Positions 44,963 through 55,830 of a stretch of DNA of 64,000 bases are shown in pieces; position 1 is the first letter of the stretch, and each line of letters opens with the position of its first letter. This stretch comes from Aspidapion aeneum. Lineage: Eukaryota; Arthropoda; Insecta; Coleoptera; Brentidae. The DNA lies in the NCBI GenBank assembly GCA_963576565.1, contig OY755047.1, positions 6,976,931-7,040,930 on the forward strand, in the 5' to 3' direction. Made by a program: the position numbers and the translations under genes. The notes under the pieces were generated by a model. It saw nothing but the letters and a program-made list of their open reading frames with translations, did not search any database and was not told the origin of the DNA.

Positions 44963-47900
44963 GGCGCAACAAAAAAGTTTCAAAATCATCTGAAACGCAA
45001 AAATATATAAAAATTTTTGAAATCGGAGCAACTTTTTTTTTCTCGAAAAAATTAGGATCACCATAGCTCACACTACTATAGTATAGTCTATGTGTGAGCT
45101 AAAACATACGGATGATTTTCGTTACGCGAAATCAATAGGCTTCCTAACTATACATAAGAGTATACTTGTGCAAAATCTCATGTTTCTAGAATAATCCCCT
45201 GGACAGTTATGGTGTGCCAACGGAGGTACATCAAAAAAGTCACTTTTTGACAGATTTCCCCTATTTCCCCCACTTGAAATTTTCCGATTTGTCTTAAAAT
45301 CGACATTTTTGGTCTCCCGTAAATTAATAATCAGTATGCCAAGCTTCATCCTTCTACGTCAAAGCGTTCCCGAGTAATCGTCAAAATTCGAGCGCGATAC
45401 AGTAGGGGTGCTAGGGACGGAATAATAATAATAATAATAATAAAAAATACTCTGCCAATATATGGGCCCCTAAGCTCACACTAGGTACTATAGTTATAGT
45501 GTACGTGTGAGCTAATATAACTAAAAACTGAAATATATTTTATTCAACTCCAGACTAAATTACCTTTTGTTTGATACCACACAAGCCATGTTTTGACCTA
45601 AACTCAAATTTTTGATATCTACCCCCACCCTTAAAAAAAACAAAAACTATAATGTATTTTGTTAAACTCCGGACTCAATTACCTTTCGTTTGATATCACA
45701 CACGCCATATTTTCACTTAAACTCTAATTTTTAAAATATACCCTCACCCTTTTTTTTAAATAAATTAAAATTTATTTTGTTTAACTCCAGACTCAATTAC
45801 CCTTCGTTTGATATCACACACGCCATATTTTCACATAAACTCTAATTTTTGAAATCTACCCCCCACCCTTTTATTTGGTTTGTGTTCGGTAGATTTTGTT
45901 CATTTTTAAATGGGACCATCTCGACCCAAGACCCAGCCTAGGTACCAAATTTCATTAAAATCGGCCAGGCGGTTTTTGAGTTATGCGCGTTGGTCGTTAC
46001 AGACAGACATACAGACAGACAGACAGACAGACGGCGCAACAAAAAAGTTTCAAAATCATCTGAAACGCAAAAATATATAAAAATTTTTGAAATCGGAGCA
46101 ACTTTTTTTTTCTCGAAAAAATTAGGATCACCATAGCTCACACTACTATAGTATAGTATATGTGTGAGCTAATAATGTTACGGCCGAGGCGGTGCAAGTA
46201 ATTGATTTTCGCCACAAGCGAAAATCTATAAAAATTTTATTTATATTTGATAAAGTTAATAACAAAATAAAGTATTCCAGTTACAGGTCGTTTTACAAGA
46301 AATTTTACAATGATTTCGAAAATAGAATAAAACGAGGTTGTCATAAAAAAAGACATTTCATGTAAAAAAAAGCCAATTACGCGAAAATGGTATTCCGCAA
46401 AAAGAATCGAGATAAAAGTAAAGCCAAGTTCTCCAATACAAATTTCAAAATAAAAGGTTCTTACTAGTTTAAAAATGTTTTTTTTAAACTTTGCTATTAC
46501 AGTTAAACTTCTTTATGTTCAATTTAGCACTGTGCCTAAGAGTGATTTGCAGCCGTAATAGCCAAGTTTAGAAAAATATTTCCAAACTAGTAAGAACCTT
46601 TCAGTTTAAAATTTCTATTGGAGAACTTGGCTTCACTTTTATCTCAATTCTTTTTACGGAATACCATTTTCGCGTACTTGGCTTTTTTTGACATAAAATG
46701 TATTTGTTAAGATTTCACTCCTTTTTTAAAGGATTTGGATAATATTTAAGTTTTAAAGTAGTAAAATATGCGGAATATTGTTCAAAATTTTTGCAATGCC
46801 TTATTAAAATTTTTGAGGTTTTTTAATTTTTTCCAATGGTTTTATTATAGTTCCTATCAGTCTTCCAAAGCTCAGTTCAATAGACAATATTTTTATTTCC
46901 AAATTTTTACAAAAGTAAATTGGTTCGTCAAAGTTATCTAAAACTACAGATTAAGTATGTAAGTTGCACTTACAATTTGTTTACAGTAAAACTTAATTGT
47001 TTTAATGTTAATTTTCATGGGGCATGTATAGGTGCCCTTATTGAATATTTACACAAATAGTACACTTAAATTCACGCTTAGACTTCAATATAAAATACAC
47101 TTATAATTTGGCTTAGATATCTGAATAATTTAAAAACAAACGAAAACAATGGAACGAGAAGACAAATTATTTTGTAAAGTCATTAATTGAATAAGGTTCT
47201 AAATCACATAAATAATTGAAACATGCCCTTTTAAAAGTTTTGAAAGACTCTATGCTTTTTATGGAATTAGGTAGTTTATTATAAAACTTAATAGCGGCAT
47301 ATACAGGGCTTTTCTCAGTAATTGTTAATCTATGCCTTGTATTACAGGTTTTATTTGTTGTGTATTCTGAGAATAAATTAGGATTTTTCCTTAAAAACAA
47401 TATACACTCTAAGATGTAGATTCCTGGAACGGTCAAGTAAATATTTTCCTTAAATTTATTTCTACATGATTCCGTTGCCCTTAGTCCTAATATTATTCTC
47501 AGGGCTCGTTTTTGCATTATAAAAACGTCCCCAATATGGCTGCTTTGTCCCCAGAAAAGTATACCATATTTTATGTTTGAATAAAACATACCATAATAAA
47601 CCGATCTTAGTGAATTTGCATTTTTAAAAAATTTGCCAAGAACTCTAAGTGCATAGCTTGCACTTCCTAATTTTTTGCATAATTCTTTAATGTGAGTATG
47701 AAAGTTAAGATCTTTGTCAAATGTCACCCCTAAAATCTTTGAACTATTTTCAAAATTTAATTTATCACCTTCAAAAGTTAAATCTTCTGGTATTGGTATG
47801 TTAATATTAGTAACAAATACTGCCTTGGTCTTCTCAGTATTTAAGACAAGCTGGTTTTTAACACACCAATCCTTCACATCATCTAGAACCTCAAAATATT

Positions 47901-50900
47901 TTTCATGTATATCTTCACCTTTATAGACTGGAATAACCACATTTGCATCATCTGCGTAGTTTGCGAGAGAGTTTGGATCTTTGATAATGTCCTTTAGGTC
48001 GTTTAGATATATTATGAATAGTAGTGGACCGAGTATACTACCTTGTGGTATTCTTGTCGTGACAAAATTGGATTCTGAGACAAAATTAGAGCTTTCATGT
48101 GTGATTGTTACTTGTTGAGGCCTTTTAGTTAAGTATGATCGAAATAAGTTAAAACTTTGACCTCTTACCCCATAAGATTCCAACTTCGCCAGAAGTATAT
48201 TGTGGTTTACGGTATCAAACGCTTTTGATAAATCCAAGAAAAGTCACAAGCTGTTCTCTGGCCTTTCTGGAAATGGGCAATGTTACTTTCACATAACTTT
48301 ACATTTATAGAGGAGGGAAGTTAATTAAAATATTGGGGTTTTTTAATTTTTTTGTATAGTTTTACCATAGTTCCTATCGACCTTCCAAAGCTCAGCTCCC
48401 CAGCGCGTCTGGAAGTGGGCAATGTTACTTTTACATAACTTTGCATTTATAGGAGAGGGAAGCAAACTAAAATTTTGGGGCTTTTAAATTTTTTCCATAG
48501 TTTTCTCATATTTCCTAACAATCTGCCAAAGCTCAGCTCTCTAATGCTTCTGGAAGTAAAAGGAAGTAATAATAATAGTATACATGAGTGAGTGAGTGAG
48601 TGAGTAACAGTTTCGATGTTTTTTGAAATTTCGTAACTACTTTACTACTTTATGGTTGGAAGTCCATGAAACTTGGAGGGGTTATTAACTCTATGAAGAT
48701 CTACGATTGTGCAAAGTTTGAGTTTTGTAGCTCACTCCGAAGTAGTAGTTTCAAGAAAAGATGGTACAGCAGTTTACGCCGCGAACTTGGCCGGGCCGTG
48801 CCCTCAGATTTTAACGTTGTTAGATTTCTTACAAGAGCTTACGCATAAAGGATTTTTTTTTATTTATTAAACTAGTTTACAAAATAATCTGGAACTAAAC
48901 TTTATGTTTGCAACAATAACGATGGAGACACAGTGGTTTAAAACGGTTAAATTTCGGAAAAAAGTTAATATCTTTAAGAGTATTTATCACATAAACTTGA
49001 AATTTTGTACATATATTCAACACATATTTACCAATTTATTTTAGCTAATTCCCCTCTCCTCTCCCTTGCAGGGTGTAGGGTAAAATTGTGTAATATAAAT
49101 AAAAAGGTAAATAATTACTCAATATTATTAGCAATAGTTACTAACTTAGTAACCATTGTTACTAGTTTGATTGATGATTGTTTTTTCACAAAAACTACTT
49201 TCGCCCTCCATTGTGTCATGACATAGGTTTACTAAGGGGAGGGGACTGGATGCTCCTCTGCCCCAAGGCCCTCTCAGTCCCTTAAATTTTATTGTGGAAT
49301 CAAACATAAAGTACTATAACTTTTGTTAAATTATTATCTATCCCCTCCCTCCCTTAAGGTAGGCAATTTCTTGTCGTCTACTTATTCCTATATATTTAAT
49401 AAATTTATTAAGTGTGGTCAAAAGTAAACAAACCAATATATTTTTTACAATGGGAAGTAATCCACAAATTTATATCTTAAACTCACAAGAATAAAACTCT
49501 TTATGTTAAAAAAAAATTCCACCAATGTACAGGGTCACCGTTTATAAAGTTCCAGATGGAAAAACTTTTTTATTACTTGTCACATAAACATAAAGATAAT
49601 TGAGATAATAAAATACTCATGAAACTACATAGATTTTTGCCACATTTTCAGTTTTTCCCTTAATCACACTCCACAGGCTAGGAGGTCTTTTTTTGCACAA
49701 GAACATCCTGTATGTTTTTTTCAAATTTTGAAATAGATCATATTAGAATTCTTACGCGATTCTTGAGTAAAATAAAAAATAATTTGCCATAAGGGCAATG
49801 TGTTAGCCAAGGAAAAATAGTATAGCTAATTCTTTGTTCAACACATTGCTTTCTCAAGACAAAGAAGAATACTCTGCCAATATATGGGCCCCTGAGCTCA
49901 CACTAGGTGCTATAGTTATAGTGTACGTGCGAGCTAATAAAACTAAAACCTGAAATATATCTTATTCAACTCCAGACTAAATTACCTTTTGTTTGATACA
50001 AACTAAAATCTATTTTGTTTAACTCCGGACTTAATTACCTTTCGTATGATATCACACACGCCATATTTTCATGTAAACTCTAATTTTTGAAATCTACCCT
50101 TACCCTTTTTGGAGAAAAAAAAACTAAAATGTATTTTGTTTAACTCCATACTCAATTACCTTTCGTTTGATATCACACACGCCATATTTTCACATAAACT
50201 CTAATTTTTGAAATCTTCCCCCACCCTTTTATTTGGCTTGTGTTGGGTGGATTTTGTTCATTTTCAAATGGGACCATCTCGACCCAAGACCCAGCCTAGG
50301 TACCAAATTTCATTAAAATCGGCCTAGCGGTTTTTGAGTTATGCGCGTTGGTCGTTACAGACAGACATACAGACAGACAGACAGACATACATACAGACAG
50401 ATAGACAGACGGCGCGACAAAAAAGTTTCAAAATCATCTGAAACGCAAAGATATATGAAAATTTTTGAAATCGGAGCAATTTTTTTTTCCCGAAAAAATT
50501 AGGATCACCATAGCATAGCACACACTACTATAGTATAGTATATGTGTGAGCTAATAAGAAAGAAAAGATCTCAAAAATTTTAAAAATATAACATGTGTAC
50601 TATTAAAATAAAGACCCAATGGTCATCTTGCGTGTAAGGTGTGATTTAAAAAAAAATGAACCCGTTATAAAAATATTTATTATTTCGTAAGTAATTCACT
50701 TTTAGATTTATCCTTTTCTGTCAAATAACAAAAAAGTTTTCCAAGTGGAACTTTATATACGGTCACCCTGTACATTACATCTTAAAAAATATAATTTGTA
50801 AATATAATGAATGATAATAAACTGATAAATTGACTGATAAATAATGAAATAAATAAATACTTCAAAATATATAAAGATATCCATATTAACACAGCAACTA

Positions 50901-51823
50901 AAACCCGTTAATTGTGTGTATTTCTAGTATATTTGAATAACAAAGTAACGATTTTAGGAACCTAATTCACAGATAGGCAGATATTGGCAGGTGTAACCTA
51001 TGCAGTCATAAAGATAAGACATTGTGGATTATAACCATAAAAATACTCTGCCAATCTATGGGCACATAAGCTCACACTGGGTACTATAGTTTTAGTGTAT
51101 CTACTTGAAAGCTAATATAACTAAAAACTGAAGTATATTATAGTATATTATTGAACTCCAGACTCAATTACCTTTCGTTTGATACCACACAAGCCATGTG
51201 TTGACTTAAACTCTAATTTTTCAAATCTACCCCCAACCTTTTTTTAAAAACTAAAATGTATTTTTTTTAACTCCAGACTCAATTACCTTTCGTTTGATAT
51301 CACACACGCCATATTTCCCCATAAACTCTAATTTTTGAAATCTACCCCCATCCTTTTATTTGGTTTGTGTTCGGTGGATTTTGTTCATTTTTAAATGGGA
51401 CCATCTCGGCCCAAAACCCAGCCTAGGTACCAAATTTCATTAAAATCGGCCAAGCGGTTTTTGAGTTATGCGCGTTGGTCTTTACAGACAGACAGACAGA
51501 CAGACGGCGCAACAAAAAAGTTTCAAAATCATCTGAAACGCAAAGATATATAAAAAATTTTGAAATCGGAGCAACTTACCGGGGCTGCGGGAAGACAACT
51601 TTTAGTCTGCAGAAATTTGCATACATCAAAATAACATAGTTTTTTCCGCTATTTTAATTTTTTTTGAAATTATAGATAAAACTTTCTTTTTAGCTCACAC
51701 TACACTATAGTAGTGTGAGCTATAGTGATCCTAATTTTTTCGAGAAAAAAAAAGTTGCTCCGATTTCAAAAATTTTTATATATCTTTGCGTTTCAGATGA
51801 TTTTGAAACTTTTTTGTTGCGCC

Positions 51824-51873
<50 letters not shown>

Positions 51874-53830
51874 ATGTCTGTCTGTAACGACCAACGCGCA
51901 TAACTCAAAAACCGCTTGCCCGATTTTAATGAAATTTGGTACCTACGCTGGGTTTTGGGTCCAGATGGTCCCATTTAAAAATGAACAAAATCCACCGAAC
52001 ACAAGTCAAATAAAAGGGTGGGGGTATATATCAAAAATTAGAGTTTATGTAAAAATATGGCGTGTATGATATCAAACGAAAGGTAATTGCGTCTGGAGTT
52101 AAATAAAATACATTTTACTTTTAAAAAAAAGGGTGGGGGTAAATTTAAAATTATAGTATATATTAACTCACACGTACACTATAATTATAGTACCTAGTGT
52201 GAGCTTAGGTGCCCATAGATTGGCAGAGTATTCTTTTAAGGCTTACAAAACACTACTAAATATACGCATTAAACGTAAAAAGGAAAAAGAAAAATTGACA
52301 GAGCGGTTTTTGTTTAAGAGATAAATAAAGGACGGATAGCAGATTGAGAAAAAACGTCCAATTTTTTAAAATTCAAAATAAATCTGAAAAAAACAATCAC
52401 AGCTTTAAACTAAGGGGACAAAAATGATTTTTTTTTTTAAATCTTGATTTGAAAATGCATAGTTTTTTCATAGGGATAAACCATTGTGCGCCGTATTTAT
52501 GCTAAGTATATTTTGTCACAAAGTCACCGCATATATGCAGGTAAAATTGTGACAAACACAGGCGCGGATCTAAGTGAAAATCTAGGGGGGGGGGGTAATA
52601 GTCAACGAAAAAATTATTTGTAATAAAAAAAATTTCTAGGGGGGGTCACGCAAATGGAACTTACCAGTGGCGTATATATGGAGGGGGGCTGGGGGGCCCG
52701 GGCCCCCCGAAACTAATTTTTTTTTGGATATTTTTCACATGTTTCATGAATACAAACATAAAATAGCATAAAATACAGCCTCATGAGGTCTCGGGCCCCC
52801 CCCAAAACTGTCTCGGGCCCACCCAGAAACTTTTTTCTATATACGTCACTAGAACTTACCATCCATATATCCTCTGATTTCTCCAGTACAGTTGTTGATA
52901 TCAGTGCCGTATCCATCTGGAAAACATCTCATAAAAAAATTCGGTCTTGGCCGACCCACGAAGACTTTCAGCAAATGAGTGATTATGGCGCACATCCCAA
53001 AGGCAAGAGTGACGGCCGAGAAGCCTAAAAAGAAGAGTAATAGACCATAGTACTACTACCACTACATTGATTGTTGCCATTCCAGTATAGCACGCCCTCT
53101 TTTTCTGCGTCCTATTGGTTGCCATTCTAGGACCTGCTTTGGAAATCTTTCGTCGTTTATCTGTTCGAGATATTCTCACTGATCTTCTTATTTATTATTA
53201 TTGCATCCATTTCGACACTCCATTTTTGTTTTGTATGTTTCTAATACGCGACAAGTCTATGTTCCATTCAACAACGAGCTTTTCACCACTGTTTCATATA
53301 TGTTAAGTTTTACATTATTTTTTATCTCTCTGCTCCATATTATTTTTTCCAGTTCTTTACAGTCTGTTCCTGTCTTATCAAATGTGACACCCAAATATAC
53401 ATACTCTTTGCATGGAGATATTGTTTGTCCATTGTCTAGTTCTAAATCACTCGTTTTCAATACATACGTACTGTCTTGTCCACGTTTACTGTTAACCCCC
53501 ACTTTTAGTATTCTTTCGTTAACTTTCTCATCATATACTCCATGGCTTCTTTATCATTAGCTACAATTACTTGGTCGTCAGCAAACTGTAGTGTGTATAT
53601 AGTAAATCGGTCGTTAAGTTGTATTCCCATACCCTGTATACATACCTTTAATAATATCGTTCTTCTTTTTATTGATGGCATATTCTGCACCGTAGATAAC
53701 ACAAGGGATAATTATCAATAAAGCAAACAGCATATTTTTTGTGACAATCGACGGTACTGATGGATATTTATACATCCATAGTTCATCTTCGTCTATGTGT
53801 CTTATAAATGGAGTTTGACTTTGTAGAATT
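37203..53830 (-). CDS. Phospholipid phosphatase (PAP2/LPP family, wunen-like); gene-level span, 4 exons, first exon not found
   Basis: Integral membrane phosphatase acting on phosphatidate, lysophosphatidate and similar lipid phosphates at the outer or lumenal face. Exons, in order: 53830-53646, 53024-52860, 43215-43012, 37336-37203; 228 visible residues in one frame. All three catalytic motifs are present: C1 KVFVGRPRP, C2 PSAH, C3 SRTSDYHHHYSD (SRx5Hx3D) with its nucleophilic His. Hydrophobic helices: MLFALLIIIPCVIYGAEY, FSAVTLAFGMCAIITHLL, FAFTVLFFMTLRM, CFIPTCIALFIAVS and VLFGSLLGIAISYFMYFAYY. The first helix, about 40-60 residues, should be encoded upstream (>53830) but I could not find it; the 10 kb to its right is transposons. 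Insects have several LPP genes; I cannot say which this is. Confidence 0.92.
37860..38690 (+). pseudogene. Degenerate RTE-like LINE relic
   Basis: Same subfamily as the relic at 16960-19815: [20 protein letters not shown] (active site changed to FANDQ), EEYQKWGLPVNVDKTQY, then, after several frameshifts, [20 protein letters not shown]. The RT N-terminus is missing. Inactive. Confidence 0.85.
39137..39746. mobile_element. MITE family A, copy B1
   Basis: Same ends as A1 (CAAGGCCAAC...GATAGCCCTG). Left flank CATGACG at 39130-39136. Confidence 0.87.
39783..40393. mobile_element. MITE family A, copy B2
   Basis: Offset 647 bp from B1 and nearly identical; separated by a 36-bp linker (GGATAGTTTAATTATG...) that recurs before B3. 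Confidence 0.87.
40430..41040. mobile_element. MITE family A, copy B3
   Basis: Third copy. Right flank CATGACG at 41041-41047 matches the flank left of B1: one insertion with a 7-bp target duplication, later amplified in place. Confidence 0.87.
41141..41413 (+). other. Unrecognised 90-codon open frame inside the TIR element
   Basis: ATG-started frame with a Lys/Ser-rich end (TPRSRCYKVKSDTVKERILS). No motif recognised. It may be a remnant of the element's own protein or chance. Confidence 0.2.
41580..43011. other. Phosphatase intron, no gene seen
   Basis: Contains a G-run at about 42170-42181 and an (AT)n microsatellite at about 42349-42408. The 78-codon frame at 41932-42168 is hydrophobic but matches nothing I know. 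Confidence 0.5.
43012..43215 (-). CDS. Phosphatase exon with motifs C2 and C3
   Basis: Acceptor ATTTTTCACAG before 43215; donor TTCGG|GTAAGT at 43012. RKSFPSAHASFAF starts the exon and SRTSDYHHHYS ends it; two TM helices between. Confidence 0.95.
43266..44006 (-). mobile_element. DINE/HINE-like element, copy 5
   Basis: Full plan in reverse orientation; (GACA)n with GACATACA interruptions. First of three in a row. Confidence 0.86.
44349..45100 (-). mobile_element. DINE/HINE-like element, copy 6
   Basis: Nearly identical to copy 7 except for a longer (GACA)n tract. Confidence 0.86.
45443..46170 (-). mobile_element. DINE/HINE-like element, copy 7
   Basis: Second unit of the 1094-bp duplication. 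(GACA)n is shorter by 24 bp than in copy 6 and the AAT run before it differs slightly; otherwise almost no change. Confidence 0.86.
46355..46710. repeat. Foldback repeat, arms ~150 bp
   Basis: AAGCCAATTACGCGAAAATG, TTCCGCAAAAAGAATCGAGA and AGCCAAGTTCTCCAATA at the left return inverted at the right (TTGGAGAACTTGGCT, TCTCAATTCTTTTTACGGAA, CATTTTCGCGTACTTGGCTT). Non-coding. Confidence 0.8.
47100..48245 (-). pseudogene. 5'-truncated LINE with a 356-codon RT frame (Jockey/CR1-like)
   Basis: Frame 47167-48237 starts inside RT (MDLSKAFDTVNHNILLAKLE), with RIPQGSILGPLLFIIYLNDL, the active site YADD, KILGVTFDKDLNFHTHI and a thumb and C-terminal region ending NYLCDLEPYSINDFTK. No frameshift in this part, so it may be young, but the endonuclease and RT N-terminus are missing. 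The MDLSKAFD Met is not a true start. Confidence 0.88.
48246..48610. repeat. Diverged local repeats and a (GAGT)n tract
   Basis: TGGGCAATGTTACTTTYACA followed by TAACTTTRCATTTATAG occurs near 48276 and 48416, and TTCCAAAGCTCAG-type segments near 46863, 48383 and 48527. (GAGT)n at about 48584-48605. No gene. Confidence 0.6.
48611..49866. other. Phosphatase intron, no gene seen
   Basis: AT-rich sequence with short open frames only; none shows a recognisable motif. Confidence 0.5.
49868..50552 (-). mobile_element. DINE/HINE-like element, copy 8
   Basis: Full plan, one 110-bp repeat partly deleted, (GACA)n with several GACATACA steps. Confidence 0.85.
50553..51040. other. Phosphatase intron, no gene seen
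   Basis: AT-rich; nothing recognised. Confidence 0.4.
51041..51577 (-). mobile_element. DINE/HINE-like element, copy 9 (truncated)
   Basis: Ends in AAATCGGAGCAACTT without the AGCTCACAC hairpin; unrelated sequence follows for about 115 bp, then copy 10 in the opposite orientation. Confidence 0.82.
51692..52234 (+). mobile_element. DINE/HINE-like element, copy 10
   Basis: Plus orientation with a long (CTGT)n (about 51825-51885) and only one to two 110-bp repeats before the 3' hairpin. Confidence 0.85.
52665..52851. mobile_element. 187-bp hAT-like MITE whose target duplication is the phosphatase splice donor
   Basis: TIRs CAGTGGCGTATATA and TAGTGACGTATATA (12 of 14). GAACTTAC flanks both sides (52657-52664 and 52852-52859), an 8-bp target duplication typical of hAT. 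On the minus strand GAACTTAC is GTAAGTTC, the first eight intron bases after the exon ending at 52860. The interior is rich in GGGGGCCCGGGCCCCCC. Confidence 0.9.
52852..52860 (-). promoter_or_regulatory. Splice donor of the phosphatase exon, re-created by the MITE target duplication
   Basis: Minus strand GATG|GTAAGTTC. A second identical GTAAGTTC lies at 52657-52664 on the far side of the MITE, 195 bp into the intron. Confidence 0.85.
52860..53024 (-). CDS. Phosphatase exon with motif C1
   Basis: Acceptor TCTTTTTAG before 53024; donor as above. FSAVTLAFGMCAIITHLL helix, then KVFVGRPRPNFFMRCFPDG (C1) and the lumenal loop NNCTGE with a possible N-glycosylation site. Confidence 0.94.
53060..53637 (-). 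pseudogene. RTE-like LINE relic filling a phosphatase intron
   Basis: Minus-strand frames [40 protein letters not shown] and further degenerate pieces. Same subfamily as 19052-19815 and 37860-38690. It begins within about 12 bp of the exon's donor and makes up most of the 621-bp intron. Confidence 0.85.
53646..53830 (-). CDS. Phosphatase exon (first visible)
   Basis: Acceptor CCGTTTTTTGTAG before 53830; donor AAAG|GTATGT at 53646. TPFIRHIDEDELWMYKYPS then a TM helix MLFALLIIIPCVIYG. The open frame runs a little further upstream (to 53898), but the strong acceptor favours 53830. The 5' exon is missing. Confidence 0.87.
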
Positions 53831-54035
53831 CTACAAAAAACGGCAAAATGAAAGTATAAACCACAAACATCTACAAAAAAGTCAAAATAAAAGTACAAGT
53901 AATAAAATTTTAAAAATTAACCCGTTTTCGAGAATTTTTTTTTTTAAATAACGCCGAAAAGTTATTATTTGGGCGACATCTTCGAAGTTCTTTTCGTTTT
54001 TCTAAATAATTATGTTATTAGAGGAAAGGCCTATT

Positions 54036-55719
54036 CAGTGCCGGCTTATCCTATAGGCACTTGCCTAGGGCCCGGAGCTTCAAGGGGCCCGCAGAGCCCT
54101 GGTCCAAAAACTTAATTCAACTTTAAATTTATTTTGGTGCAAGAATAAAAGGCAAAAAAACATTTTATTTTATTATGGGTTTTTTTCTTTAAAAATAACT
54201 CTCTTCAAATCTAGGTATTTAATAATTGACAAAAATACGCTCCCCTAATTTAAAAAAAATTTTTTTAACGTTTTAATTTTTTTTACTTTTTGTTTAAATT
54301 TTCGGGGATAAGACTTATGGCGAATTCTTTTAGGAAAAAAGTGTAGCACTAATGGGCAAACTAGTGCAATTTTTTGTATTCTTTTGACCCACTGACCCAG
54401 TGTTGCACTCAGTGCACATTTTTTTGGCAAGGGCTCTCCGAGCTCGTGTTGCACTAGTGCACGTTCGTATTCTTTTGAAACTGCCCTGGGGCAATTTTTT
54501 GACAGCACATGAAGAGTGTCAGTGAACCACGAGTGGCCCACTAACTTTCTCAAAAGAATTCGCTATTGTTTAATATAGCAAAACCTAAAAGTTTCTTTAT
54601 CTTATGATTGCGACAACGTGCGCTAGTGTCTAGTGTATTTTTTTCACAAAATATTTTTTAATAACAAAAAAATAAATATTCATATATTTTTCGGCGCTGA
54701 ATTCAAATCCGGGTTAAAAAAGTCTTAGACTGGGGAAAATTTCAGATGTCTTGGAAAAAATACATAGGAATATTAAGATCTGTCTCGACCGATATTACCT
54801 ATTTTAGCTCACACATATACTATACTATAGTAGTGTGAGCTATGGTGATCCTAATTTTTTCGAGAAAAAAAAAGTTACTCCGATTACAAAATTTTTTATA
54901 TATCTTTGCGTTTCAGATGATTTTGAAACTTTTTTGTCGCGCCGTCTGTCTGTCTGTATGTCTGTCTGTCTGTCTGTATGTCTGTCTGTAACGACCAACG
55001 CGCGTAACTCAAAAACCGCTTGGCCGATTTTAATGAAATTTGGTACCTAGGCTGGGTCTTGGGTTGAGTTGGTCCCATTTAAAAATAAACAAAATCCGCC
55101 GAACACAAGCCAAATAAAAGGGTGGGGGAAAATTTAAAAAATTAGAGTTTATGTGAAAATATGGCGTATGTGGTATCAAACGAAAGGTAATTGAGTATGG
55201 AGTTAAACAAAATACATTTTAGTTTTTTTTTCTTCAAAAATTAGAGTATAAGTGAAAATATGGCGTGTGTGATATCAAACGAAAGGTAATTGAGTTCGGA
55301 GTTAAACAAAATACAGTTTAGTTTTTGTTTTTTTAAGGGTGGGGGTAGATTTCAAAAATTTGAGTTTAAGTCAAAATTTGGCTTGTGTGGTATCAAACAA
55401 AAGGTAATTTACTCTGGAGTTGAATAAGGTATATTTCAGGTTTTAGTTTTATTAGCTCGCACGTACACTATAACTATAGTACCTAGTGTGAGCTTAGGGG
55501 CCCATATATTGGCAGAGTATTTTTTTTGTGTGAGGAGTAATAATTGTTCCTGTGAACAAGATTTTTGGTCCTGTCATATAAACGTTCAAATATCTAAACT
55601 GATTTTTTTTTACGAAGAAGTATGAAAAAAGTTGTCTATTTTTTACTGGGCTTTGTAAAAGGGGAGGGGTCGTCTTACCACTAGTGCCTAGGGCCCGGTA
55701 GACCCTTAAACCGGTGCTG
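54036..55719. mobile_element. hAT-like TIR element (1.7 kb) with a nested DINE/HINE-like copy
   Basis: Left end CAGTGCCGGCTTATCC...TTGCCTAGGGCCCGG; the right end is the reverse complement of CAGCACCGGTTTAAGG...CCGGGCCCTAGGCACTAG. Flanks GGCCTATT (54028-54035) and TGCCTATT (55720-55727) form an 8-bp target duplication with one mismatch. The interior has no recognised transposase; a 102-codon minus-strand frame (54245-54553) is unrecognised. Confidence 0.78.
54805..55523 (+). mobile_element. DINE/HINE-like element, copy 11
   Basis: Full plan, nested in the hAT-like element at 54036-55719. Confidence 0.85.
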
Positions 55720-55830
55720 TGCCTATTATCGCATAGGTTCCTGATAACGGATAGTCAAGTATTTCCTAAACTAGTAGCCCTATCTACCTGCGTGTGCATG
55801 TACCGATTTGAAATTAATTAATTAAATTTT

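Larger units (their letters stand above)
44007..46170. repeat. Tandem duplication, period 1094 bp (spacer plus DINE/HINE-like element)
   Basis: The ~340-bp spacer (ACATACGGATGATTTTCGTT to an AAT triplet run) occurs identically at 44009 and 45103, each followed by an element copy. A 75-codon minus-strand frame (44028-44255 and 45122-45349) is identical in both simply because the DNA is. Confidence 0.95.

Noticed and set aside
52560..52650. CAGGCGCGGATC... G-run block as another hAT end
   Set aside because: Only one end visible and no matching inverted end or duplication found.
53505..53702. 65-codon minus-strand frame joining phosphatase and RT sequence
   Set aside because: A chance in-frame read across the splice donor into the intronic LINE, in a different frame from the phosphatase; not a fusion protein.
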